Shown here in pieces: positions 11,287-20,994 of a stretch of 35,705 nt of DNA. The number at the start of each line of letters is the position of its first letter. The first letter of the stretch is position 1. A program made the position numbers and the translations under genes. Below the pieces are notes generated by a model that was not told the origin of the DNA, did no database searches, and was given only the letters and a program-made list of their open reading frames with translations. The stretch is from Paramicrosporidium saccamoebae (Eukaryota > Rozellomycota), in NCBI GenBank assembly GCA_002794465.1, contig MTSL01000167.1, positions 2,368 to 38,072 of the forward strand, read 5' to 3'.

Positions 11287-14200
11287 ATGACCGGATTGGG
11301 CAACGGGATGCCGTCGTGTCGTAGGACGACTGAGGGACTGGTTGTGCGACTGGATGGACGGGGCGAGCCGTGGCCAGCATACAAGGTAACATTGAGAGGG
11401 AGATGATGATAAAGATAGTTTATACGGACATCTGAACGTCAATTGGCGTTTTTTATCGATGCGGACTATGTGTCGATGGAGGGGGAGGATGTGTTTCTGG
11501 AGATAGGGGAACGTCGGGAAAAGTAAACCAATGATATCGATTAACACGATTTAGATTTGTGGAGGAGAATGGACAGAGCCTTGTGGCACGGATATGTAGT
11601 CCTGACGGAACTTTTTGCTATCGGGTGCGTAATGGAAGTCAATGCAGTAATGGCGGAACCATCCAAACCCTCATCCAACTCCGATTGAAAGACAAGACGA
11701 TATCAGCAGATCAGATTGTGTTGCAGACGTTGGTTTCCAAATGGATGGGTCCAATAGCGGAATGGCAGCCGCATCTGAAAGCAGCTAGTGAAGCTGGCTT
11801 TAATATGATCCATTTTACTCCATTGCAGAAACGGGGAATGTCCAACTCGCCCTATTCCATCTACAACCATTTGGAATTAGACCCCAGCCTATTCAGAGAT
11901 GGCACCCACCAGAACATGGAGGAGCTACAGAGGACAGTAGAATGGATGGAAAAGGAACTGGGAGTATTGGCACTGATTGATGTGGTGTGGAACCACACGG
12001 CCTGCGACAGTCCGTGGCTGGCAGACCATCCTGAAGCGGGCTATACTGTGCAGAATTCCCCCCATCTGGGCATTGCCTTTGAACTGGACGAAGCCATCCT
12101 TAAATACTCTAATGAAATCGAGTCGATGCATAATCTCTCTGCCGAGGTGGGATGTGAGGAGGATGTGCAAAAGATTTTGGAAGTGTTTGGAAACCACGTG
12201 TTGCCAGATCTGGCATTGTGGGAATATTTTGTAGTGGATGTTTCGAGAGCGGTGATGGAATTGGAAGCCGTCTTTCGACGAGAAGCTGTACACTCTCCCA
12301 AAGTGGAAATACCATCGACAGTGACTTTTCTAGAAGAGGCGACTTTGGACGATGGCTGCTTCCGTCGAAATTCTCATCGAATGGATGTGGATATGGTAAA
12401 GACACATTATCGACAAGAATTGGAGGAATACCGTCGGACGCCCAATGAACGCGATCGCAGTCTTTTGCTTTCCCGAGTGCTGAATGAATATCGGCTGCAA
12501 CTCGATCAGATTAACTATCCGCGCTATCAGCGATACGATGAAAAGGTGCAACAAATCCTAACAAATTTGACTAACCGATTGGTCTATGAACGGGTCGCAG
12601 AGAATGGTCCACGGATGGGACCCATTGATGCACAAAATCCTCTCGTTTCCACTTACTTTACTCGCATCCCCCGACAGGATGGTGGAGTGTGGGCTTTTGC
12701 CAATAACGGATGGATTTGGGATGCCGATCCATTACTTAATTTTGCCGAAGCAACCAGCGATGCTTATTTTACACGCGAAGTGATAGTGTGGGGCGACTGT
12801 GTAAAGTTGCGCTTTGGAAAAGGACCGGAGGACAGCCCGTGGCTGTGGGATTATATGCAGCGCTATACGGCTCAGATGGCGTCCCTATTCCATGGATTCC
12901 GTATCGACAATTGTCATTCCACGCCCCTCCACGTGGCAGAGGGACTTTTAAGGGTGGCGCGACAACATCGTCCCAATTTGTATGTCTGTGCTGAGTTGTT
13001 TACGGGATCAGAAGAACGCGATTTGCTGTATGTGACACGATTGGGTCTCAACTCGCTGATCCGGGAAGCCATGGTGGCTTGGGATACCAGCGAATTGGGC
13101 CGTACCACTGCCAAATACGGTGGTCAGCCATCCGGTCCCTTTGATCGTCCCGAGTATCAAAACCCCCAATCAATGGGGATCCGTCCCTACCAATTAACAG
13201 GAATTTGTCCCTCTCAACCACATGCTCTGTACATGGACTGCACCCACGACAATGAAACCCCCACACAACGGAGAACCACTGAAGACGCCCTATCCAATGC
13301 CGCTGTGGTGGCCATGTGTAGTGCCGCCATCGGAAGCACACGTGGCTATGACGAACTTGTAGCAACGCATCTTAATATTGTCACAGAACAGCGCCATTAT
13401 CAAAAGCCCGATCTGACCATGGGAATGTGGAGGGTTCGGGGTGAGCTAAACCGCATCCATCAGCAAATTGTGGAGGAGGGACTGACAGACATTTCGGTGC
13501 AGCAGGATCACGATTTGCTTCTCATCCGACGTACTAATCCAGCCACAACAAAATCACTACTATTGCTCGCCCGTACTGCCTTTGGTCCTACCAACTCTTC
13601 GTCCATCTGTATCAATCCAATTGATTCCATGACTAATCAATTAGACGAACCGATTGTCTCTGAACGGTACAAAATGGCTGCGATTCTATCGGCACGGATA
13701 ATGGTCATCGGACCGTCCACTGAGGGAAGTGACGTGTTTCCTGTAATCCCCACGCGTGTAGAAATGTCCACTGGTCGGATTGTGGAGGGAATGGCGGATT
13801 TGGACCCGACCTGTCATCGATTGGAGCTCACAAACTTTTCTCCTGGTTCGGTTCTCATTCTCTCCTGCGAACCCGAGTTTGTTGTTCCCCGCCCGCTCCT
13901 GCAACGCGACGACTGGAAGGCGGTGGAGGAGACAATTCAAAAGTTGGATCTGGTAGAGTTGAACATTTTGTTGTATCGTTGTGCGGAAGAGGAGAATGAC
14001 AGTCCCAGTACATTGTAGTAGGGTTTGACTCTGTAGTGCAAATTGGAACATATACACTCCCCGGATATGGGGCATTGGTGTATTCAGGACTGCAGGGTTT
14101 CTATGCCGTAATCAAAAAGTTGCAGAATGCCCCCAACGACCATTGTCCGTTGTGTGACAATGTCCAGAGCGGCGATTGGGCTCTTGACTATTTGTGCAAT

Positions 14201-15883
14201 AGACTTGATCGAAAGAATTATCCGCGATTGAGAGAATTGCAACAGGTTCTAAAACCAATCATGGAGGATATTAAGGGATTGGAGTCGAATATGAAGCCAC
14301 GCCGTTTTGTGGAATTGGTATCCCAACTTTGCCAGACGGCCAAAGAACACGCTGTTGCTTTAATGAATCTCTCTAATCAAAGCGAATTGGTTCAGTCATT
14401 GGCTCTCACTTCGGTGCAGCTAATGACGGCAGTGGGATCTACGGGGCTGCATCCGACCGAATCGACTCGGCCCAGTTTGTCAGCGGGATTACCGCATTTT
14501 ACCACCCATCATATGCGTTGTTGGGGTCGTGACATTTTCATCTCATTGCCGGGTCTGCTTCTTCGGACGGGTCGCTTTGAGGAAGCCAAGCACCATCTGC
14601 TGGCCTTTGCAGCTTGTTATTACCGCGGTCTAATCCCCAACCTGTTGGATAGTGGACGAAGACCCCGTTATAATGCCCGAGATGCCACCTGGTTCTTCTT
14701 ACACTCCCTCCAACGTTATTGTCGATTACGGTCTAAGAACCAAGGCACCGAGGGTGTTCGGGATGTCCAGGAGTTGCTAAACACTATGGTGCCCATGCGA
14801 TTCCCCAACGATATTTACGTCGACTATGACGATCCCACCATCTTTACCCGCACCCGTAGACTTGCAGACATTGTACAGGACATTCTACAAGCGCATGCCC
14901 GTGGCATCCAATTTCGAGAGTGGAATGCCGGTCCAGCCCTTGATCCGGTAATGACGGATGGCGGCTTTGCCATTAATGTGCGCTTGGATCCACAAACCGG
15001 AATGATCCATGGTGGCAACCAACACAATTGTGGCACGTGGATGGACAAGATGGGTGAATCAAGCTCAGCAGGAAACCGAGGAGTGCCTACCACCCCACGC
15101 GACGGTGCCAGTATTGAGATTACTGCCTTGTTGGCTTCATGTTTGGACTGGCTGATTGCTGACAATCCCACAGGCAAAAAGTGTGTGACATTGGACAGTG
15201 ACGCCGGAAATAAGACGGGAAAGGGTGGAGTGAAAAAGGAAACTGCTAGCGGAACGAGCGAGTTGACATTTGTCGAGTGGAGACTCCGATTGCAAGAAAA
15301 CTTTGAAAAGTGCTTTTATATTCCCATGGAAAAGGACGACGACAATGGATACAAGATGGATCCCGTCCGAGTGGGTCGGCGTGGCATTTACAAAGACACA
15401 TTCGGCGCCTCTTCTCCATCAGCCGATTACCAATTCCGTCCCAATATGGTCGTTGCCATGGCCATTGCACCGACATTATTTGTCCAAAAACACGCCCAAT
15501 ACGCCCTAAAACTGGTGGAGGAGGTGCTGGTGGGTCCATTAGGCATGCGCACCCTTGATCCGCTTGATCCATCCTATCGACCGGACTATAACAACGGAGA
15601 CGACTCGCAGGATCCTCACATTGCTCGAGGCGCCAACTACCATCAAGGTCCCGAGTGGCTTTGGCTACTTGGATTCCATCTTAATGCCCTCTTCCATTTC
15701 CGTCAAATCACCTCTCTTGAAATGCTACATCGGTTGCAAGCACATTGGAAGTGTCTGCAGGGCGATTGGGAGGGATTGCCTGAACTCACCAACCGCGACG
15801 GTGCATTTTGTCGGGATTCTTGTGTCTCCCAGGCATGGTCATCTGCCACCATTCTCGATGCGTTGCTCTCTCTCAAGGAATAG
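11287..15883 (+). CDS. Glycogen debranching enzyme (AGL/Gdb1): 4-alpha-glucanotransferase + amylo-1,6-glucosidase
   Basis: Bifunctional enzyme that shortens and removes glycogen branches. Model: join(11287..11385,11419..11522,11555..14007,14037..15883), 1500 aa, close to the usual ~1530. Introns are 33, 32 and 29 nt. The N-terminal GH13-like half has FNMIHFTPLQKRGMS, LALIDVVWNHTA and the nucleophile region FRIDNCHSTPLHVAE. The two long open frames meet at EEEND..SP|MQIGTYTLPGYGALVYSGLQ; the intron removes the stop between them. The GH133 glucosidase half shows AAGLPHF-like, CWGRDIFISL, GLIPNLLDSG, NCGTWMDKMGES, TPRDGASIEI and ELTNRDGAFC motifs. It is one gene, not two. AATAAA occurs 11 nt after the stop. 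Confidence 0.96.
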
Positions 15884-15971
15884 AATCCCGACTCAATAAA
15901 GTAGATGGACTTTTTGTACAAAAACAGCTACTATACTCTCTCTCTCATTTTTACATTATCAGTGCCTTTAC

Positions 15972-16569
15972 TTATACAAGTGTGGCTATTGCAATGCAGC
16001 CAGCTATGATGGCGCTTGTGACAAGTGTCCAATCCACATTTACAATCCCTCCATCCCCGCCCCCATCCTTATTCCCATCCACCAGCTTTGCCATGGTGCG
16101 TCGGGCCATCGACTCGCCATCAATGGCACTGCGGATGGCAAAATACACTCGCAGCAAATCCTCCACCGGTTCTCCTTCTGTAATCAGCCGTTGCAATTGT
16201 TCCTCCTCCGTGCTGAAATCGAGGTGGGACGCGTCAAAGCGGTTGTGACACACCAGGAGACTACAGCTTAGACTATCTGGAAAAGTACTGTTGGAGCAGT
16301 ATGGTCTTGCTGAATGGCAAAAGTCGGTAGTACGCCATGTATTCGAGCAGTGTTCCCTTCCGGGCCAATGCATGCAGAATCTCTATCATTTGCTTCTCCG
16401 ACGAGTTGTGGGGGGTTTCCCGCGTATGTGTCGGAGTGGCAGTTTTAGCTTTCCGTGTATACTCTTCTCGGACATAAACATCTAGGGGATAGGTATCTGT
16501 TATGCATTCATCCAGTGTATGTATTTCCCGAGTATGCATACTCTCACTAAGCGTGCATTCGCCCAACAT
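15972..16569 (-). CDS. Unrecognised C-tail-anchored membrane protein
   Basis: Not recognised. Model: complement(join(15972..16260,16289..16569)), 189 aa, with one 28-nt GTACTT...CTGTAG intron that joins KTILLQ to HLLVCHNRFDASHLDF. The N-terminal ~60 residues are Thr/Ser/Glu-rich and probably disordered. A helical middle follows (KQMIEILHALARKGTLLEYM; STEEEQLQRLITEGEPVEDLL; then FAIRSAIDGESMARRTMAKL). After a Gly/Asp linker it ends in one hydrophobic segment of about 19 residues (WTLVTSAIIAGCIAIATLV) right at the C-terminus. This is the layout of a GET/EMC-inserted tail-anchored protein. Its ATG lies only 13 bp after the stop of the BMT5-like gene on the same strand. Confidence 0.7.
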
Positions 16570-16582
16570 AATCCAATTTCCC

Positions 16583-17494
16583 TTACATCAATCGTTTATT
16601 GGTAAAGACAAAGGTCCGTGCCGGTCGCTTGTTAAATGTAACATCATCTGCAACACTCCCAATGGTGCGTCGATGCTGATATCCCACATACCGGGTGGCA
16701 TCAAAGGAAAAGGATTCGTGCAACACTAATCCCACCGAACGGGCAATCTTTTTAACATCCCAGGAATCATACGGATCGCCACACCAACATGTCAAATGTA
16801 TCTCAGGCTGCATTATTGTCTGGCCCCCATCATTCCCATCTTCTTCTTCTTCTTCATCATCGTCCCCATCTTTGTGGTTTCGGGGCTTGGGATCTTTTGC
16901 CATGGCAGCTTTCATCACAGTATTCCTAGTCAAATAGTTCATTTTGCGCTTTTCCTGCTCTCGTAGCATCTTTTCAGCAGACTGCAAAAAGCCCAAGATG
17001 AGCTTTTGTTGGGCCCGGATGTTGTAGTCACGATCCTTGATCCCCTCGCCCGTGTGGGGAAAATTAAAGATGATCCGGACTATCCGTCCCACTCCCTCCA
17101 TCCGTCCAAAGTATTTCTGGCTTAGCTTAGTGGCATCGAGTGAAAATAGCACTTGTGCTCCCGCATCCCGCAGGCGTCTCAGATGGGTGACAGAATCGGG
17201 ATATTTCCGTTGTTGTTCAGATTCGCTGTCCCACACGGTTGCAAGTATCTGCGAACCAGGCAGTGTGTCTAGGAGGGCTGCCGAGAAGCCAAAGTCGCCA
17301 TCACCAACCACTAGAACCGTCGAGTCGTCTTCCGGTCGGTACGGCTGTGGGGTCAGCTTGGCATCGCTCCACTGGTGCCACACAATGCGTGTATCCTTCT
17401 TTGCTACCTTTTCAGCCGGAACAGGGGGCGTCTTGCGCTTGGCTTCGCTCTGTATTATTCGTGCCAGTGATTTTTGCAACCTTCCTCTCTTCAT
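16583..17494 (-). CDS. BMT5-like 25S rRNA (uridine-N3) methyltransferase domain protein
   Basis: Single-exon 303-aa protein. The family (DUF2431 / Rossmann-like, including yeast Bmt5) methylates uridine N3 in large-subunit rRNA in the nucleolus. Visible: a basic N-terminus (MKRGRLQKSLARIIQSEAKR) suited to nucleolar targeting, the SAM-binding loop VLVVGDGDFGFSAALL at about 60-75, LATVWDSESEQQRKYP, the conserved IIFNFPHTGEGIKD at about 140-155, an acidic insert (DDDEEEEED), and the C-terminal strand RTFVFTNK. Length is close to yeast Bmt5. The assignment rests on these motifs; an FDXACB1-type relative is the alternative. It is transcribed divergently from MPC1. Confidence 0.85.
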   Translation of the reverse strand: MKRGRLQKSLARIIQSEAKRKTPPVPAEKVAKKDTRIVWHQWSDAKLTPQPYRPEDDSTVLVVGDGDFGFSAALLDTLPGSQILATVWDSESEQQRKYPDSVTHLRRLRDAGAQVLFSLDATKLSQKYFGRMEGVGRIVRIIFNFPHTGEGIKDRDYNIRAQQKLILGFLQSAEKMLREQEKRKMNYLTRNTVMKAAMAKDPKPRNHKDGDDDEEEEEDGNDGGQTIMQPEIHLTCWCGDPYDSWDVKKIARSVGLVLHESFSFDATRYVGYQHRRTIGSVADDVTFNKRPARTFVFTNKRLM

Positions 17495-17887
17495 CCTTTC
17501 CGGGGTTGCGACAAGTTACGCCATATATGTATACGGATCATGAGGGATGCGCAAATAAATTCCCGCTTATGAGGTTAGGAACAGGACCCTCTATTAATGA
17601 TTGAACTTGCTTTAATGCCAGTAATACGCTATATCCTAGATCTGTTCTTCTGCCAGCGATATGTCGTGTTGCGAGTTTGATTGCCTGTCAGTAACAATGC
17701 ACACATCCAGCTTTACACCAATCATGCGCCTCGAGTTTTACACTAGCCATGTACGTTAGATCTTACACTAAGAATACATTGACAATCCCTTGGACGTTAG
17801 CAGCTCTTCAAGATTGCAGCATAATGATCGTCCATAACATGTCTCTCAGTGCACGTAGCCCCGGAAATGTTCTCATCTCGTGTTCTA
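17495..17887. other. Intergenic region, BMT5-like / MPC1 divergent spacer
   Basis: 393 bp between two divergent ATGs. I see no coding exon, tRNA or clear repeat. There are loosely similar ttacacNNNNcatg-like stretches near 17710-17790. It probably holds both promoters. Confidence 0.5.
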
Positions 17888-18212
17888 ATGAGACACCGCG
17901 CAAGTGACGGCTGGCGGTCGTACTTTTTCAGCACCCACTTTTGGGGTCCCGGTAGCATTGGCTATCAATTAATGCATAGTGGTGAACTGGATGCTGCCGC
18001 TAGCCGCCATGGCTGACATGCGCAAGGACGCCTCCATAATCTCTGGGAAAATGACCCTCGCCCTATCCATGTATTCTCTGGTGTTTATGCGCTTCGCATG
18101 GATGGTGCAACCGCGGAATTATCTACTATTGGCGTGCCATGCGACGAACGAGGTGTGTCAGCTGTACCAAGGATATCGGTTCGTGACCCACCATCAGCTC
18201 ACTCCCATCTAA
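17888..18212 (+). CDS. Mitochondrial pyruvate carrier subunit 1 (MPC1)
   Basis: Inner-membrane subunit that imports pyruvate with an MPC2/3 partner, which is not in this window. Model: join(17888..17951,17980..18212), 98 aa, one 28-nt intron. The short first exon gives [20 protein letters not shown]. Splicing creates [18 protein letters not shown], matching the family core 'STHFWGPVANWGLPLAA'. Then follow [20 protein letters not shown] and the signature [20 protein letters not shown]. Length is slightly short of the usual 105-130. The next gene downstream is another inner-membrane carrier (SAM), on the same strand with a 112-bp gap. An AATAAA lies a few bases after the stop. Confidence 0.95.
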
Positions 18213-18324
18213 TCTGTAAATAAATGGCCATGACAATGTGATTGTATCATTCAGACACATTGATCATTTTGCAGGCAAATAGCCATTATCACATCGGCAG
18301 TTGTAAATTTATTATTTAACTTTG

Positions 18325-19213
18325 ATGACTGAGCATTCCCCGCCGTCCCTCTCCACTTGTCTCATTGTATCATCCAATCCATGGATAGTCTCACCTGTAG
18401 GCAGGCGGTGTGGCCGGAACCTCGGTGGACATTATCCTATTCCCCCTCGACACTTTAAAGACGCGTCTCCAATCTGCCGGCGGATTGGCCGCCTCGGGAG
18501 GACTCCGCAGTCTCTACTCGGGTCTTTCCTCCGCCGTCCTTGGCTCTGCACCTGGCGCCGCCCTCTTCTTCCTCACCTATGAGAGCATGAAGCAGGCCTT
18601 TTCCATTCTGGTGCCGACTCAACGCGATTCGCCCTGTGTCCATTTGGTGTCCTCCAGTTTGGCCGAAATCGTAGCATTGCGCATGAATGTTCATTTATAG
18701 AGTGCATGTACGGTGAGGGTGCCTATTGAGGTATTGAAGCAGAGAATGCAAGTTTTTCAATACGAAGCCGGCCTAATGGCTGCCATGAGGCACGTCTACA
18801 GGCATGACGGGCTGTTGGGTTTCTATCGTGGCTTCCAGGCCACCCTCCAGCGCGAGATTCCCTTTGCCTGTCTCCAATTCCCGCTTTACGAGTATTTAAA
18901 GCGTCATTGGCAAGTCGATAAGGCATGGCAGGCTGCCTTGTGTGGTTCAGTCGCCGGCGGAGTCACAGCCGCTCTGACCACTCCCTTGGACGTCATCAAG
19001 ACGCGCACCATGCTCTCCACCAGAGGCGAACTCCATCAATATCGATCACCCTTGGACAGTATTCGCATGTTATGGAAGGAGGGAGGGCTGCGTCGTATAT
19101 TTGCAGGTGTCGGCCCAAGAACCTTGTGGATTTCAGTAGGCGGATTTATTTTCTTTGGTGCCTATGAAAAGTCGAAGCAGATCCTGATGCATAGTCGCAC
19201 CACTAGAGCCTGA
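18325..19213 (+). CDS. Mitochondrial S-adenosylmethionine carrier (SAMC / Pet8 family)
   Basis: Mitochondrial carrier family protein that exchanges SAM across the inner membrane. Model: join(18325..18366,18401..18670,18701..19213), 274 aa, the typical SAMC length, with introns 34 and 30 nt. Three carrier repeats are visible with their PX[D/E]XX[K/R] signatures: FPLDTLKTR, VPIEVLKQR and TPLDVIKTR. The subfamily features CLIAGGVAGTSVDIILFPLD, ACTVRVPIEVLKQRMQ and GPRTLWISVGGFIFFGAYE match SAMC rather than other carriers. Start is the first ATG in exon 1 (MTEHSPPSLSTC). Retention of this carrier fits an organelle that still needs SAM for methylation or lipoate/biotin synthesis. Confidence 0.94.
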
Positions 19214-19395
19214 TTACATAATAGAACAGTTGTAGAGTATGCTGAATAGTAGAGTATTAACAATTGTAAAGTACCAACACCTATGAAATACTGATAACTG
19301 TAATATTCATCGCAGCGTGCCTATAGACAACTGCAAACACGTCATGCTAGTAACATGTAGCCCGATTGGCAGTTGCTAATTACCCCTTTGGGAAG

Positions 19396-19404
19396 TGATT
19401 GGCT
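19396..19404 (+). promoter_or_regulatory. Inverted CCAAT motif TGATTGGCT upstream of Csr1-like gene
   Basis: 40 bp before the ATG, followed by TTTATAAA at about 19427, a TATA-like element. Confidence 0.45.
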
Positions 19405-19443
19405 CTGAAACAACTGTCCCTGTTTATAAACACTTTGGTGCGC

Positions 19444-20895
19444 ATGAAACCCAGCAACACAACAGAGACAATGCCTATTGAAGAATTACCAACACTGGGA
19501 CATAAGGTCGCCATGGAAAAGGACCAACTCCGCGATAGCTGTACCTCGATAGAAACGCTCACCAGTGAGAACAGTTTGGTCAAGTTGAAGACTGCTCCCT
19601 CGGCACGCAGCACTGAGGCATTGGCCACCCCACCCAACACGGGCCATCTCCACAACTTGACGACGGAACAACGGGAAAAACTGTTCCAGCTGTGGGAAAT
19701 GCTGTTTGATTACTTCTCGGCGCCGTTTGACCGCACACCCTCAAAACGACAGAAAGAGGTCAGTCTGGAACGACTGGACGGATGTCTTCAAGATGCCTAT
19801 GAGCGGAAAGAAACAACTGTCACAGAGGGCGAGAGTACGGCATTTGAGAGCAATCCGCTGACAGGAGAAATGTTCTCGCAATGCTCCACGGACGACTCTG
19901 ATCGGACTGTGCTGAGGTATTTGCGGGCCAGGAAATGGGTAGTCCCTGATGCCTTTAACATGCTCACCGATGCTCTCAAATGGCGCCATTCGAGCGGACT
20001 ACGTGAGCTAATGTGCGAAGGAGAGCGAAAGATAAAGATGTCCTTAATGGAGGGTGGGAAGAATTTCTTTTGGAAGACGGACAAGGATGGACGTCTCGTG
20101 TGCTATATTAGGTCGCGACTGCATGATAAGAATGCCCAAACATTGGCAGAGTCTATTGACTTTACTATTTTGACTGTGGAAGTGGGTCGTCGATTGCGAG
20201 ACCATGAGGATCAGCTAGTCACGGTGATCTTTGATCTGAGAGACGCCCCTCTTTCCTCCCTGGATGTTGGGATGATGCAGTTCATGGTCCAAGCTCTGCA
20301 ATCCTTCTATCCCGAAATCTTGGGCAAATGTCTGGTGATGGAGGCGCCGTGGATTTTCAATGGATTTTGGAAGATGGTGCGTCCTTTACTGGACCCTGCA
20401 GTGGCTGCCAAAATCGAGTTTATAAAACAGGCCGACTTGACCACCTATGTCGACGCGGACAAGATTCCTCTGGAATACGGCGGAACTGACGTTTTTTCCT
20501 ACCAGTACACCCTCCCCCAGATCACCGACTATCCCCGTCCGGCCTCGGAGAGCGAATCGCAGCTATTGTTGACCCGGTTGGAGGTCCTTAAGACGCGCTT
20601 TGTGGAATGCACCCGGGAAATGCATTCCTTCATGGCGCGAGTTGATTCGCCTCTGGAGTTAGAATCGCTCCTTCTTCCCCATCGTGAGCGACGTGATGAG
20701 ATTAAAAAACAACTTCAGAATTGCTATCGACAATTTGACACGTTGGTCCTGCCCAAGACGCACTATCATCGGATTGGCGTCCTGGATGAGGATTGGCGTG
20801 TGGATTGGAGCCGATACAAGAGTCCACCTTCGCCACCTGAATGTCGCATGTCAGCCCCTCCCATTTTGGAAGAAAAGCTGTATTGTAAAAAATAA
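19444..20895 (+). CDS. CRAL-TRIO (Sec14-like) lipid-transfer protein, Csr1 type
   Basis: Single exon, 483 aa; start taken at the first ATG. After a disordered Thr/Ser-rich N-terminus (about 1-75) comes a CRAL-TRIO N-terminal helical module (DDSDRTVLRYLRARKWVVPD, about 155-185). The CRAL-TRIO lobe follows (about 210-345): FWKTDKDGRLVCYIRSRLHD, ..VTVIFDLRDAPLSSLD.., APWIFNGFWKMVRPLLDP, IPLEYGG. The RxRxH and 'APWIF..W..VRPWLDP' pattern resembles fungal Csr1/Sfh2 proteins, which transfer phosphatidylinositol or other lipids. The C-terminal 120 residues are helical and unassigned. A TTTATAAA and two inverted CCAAT motifs lie within 75 bp upstream. AATAAA overlaps the stop codon. Confidence 0.88.
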   Translation: MKPSNTTETMPIEELPTLGHKVAMEKDQLRDSCTSIETLTSENSLVKLKTAPSARSTEALATPPNTGHLHNLTTEQREKLFQLWEMLFDYFSAPFDRTPSKRQKEVSLERLDGCLQDAYERKETTVTEGESTAFESNPLTGEMFSQCSTDDSDRTVLRYLRARKWVVPDAFNMLTDALKWRHSSGLRELMCEGERKIKMSLMEGGKNFFWKTDKDGRLVCYIRSRLHDKNAQTLAESIDFTILTVEVGRRLRDHEDQLVTVIFDLRDAPLSSLDVGMMQFMVQALQSFYPEILGKCLVMEAPWIFNGFWKMVRPLLDPAVAAKIEFIKQADLTTYVDADKIPLEYGGTDVFSYQYTLPQITDYPRPASESESQLLLTRLEVLKTRFVECTREMHSFMARVDSPLELESLLLPHRERRDEIKKQLQNCYRQFDTLVLPKTHYHRIGVLDEDWRVDWSRYKSPPSPPECRMSAPPILEEKLYCKK

Positions 20896-20896
20896 A
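20891..20896 (+). promoter_or_regulatory. Poly(A) signal AATAAA overlapping the Csr1-like stop codon
   Basis: AAA AAA TAA ATT: the hexamer contains the stop codon. Confidence 0.55.
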
Positions 20897-20994
20897 TTTA
20901 CTATTGTAAAGTGTGAAATGGTTATCTGAGGATTATATTGGTATTACGGCTATATTCCCACCGTAGAACGTTATCTCACAATTACCACCTCGGT

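Noticed and set aside
11559-15883. Two separate genes for the two halves of the debranching enzyme
   Set aside because: A 29-nt GT-AG intron (14008-14036) joins them in frame and restores the family sequence, so it is one gene.
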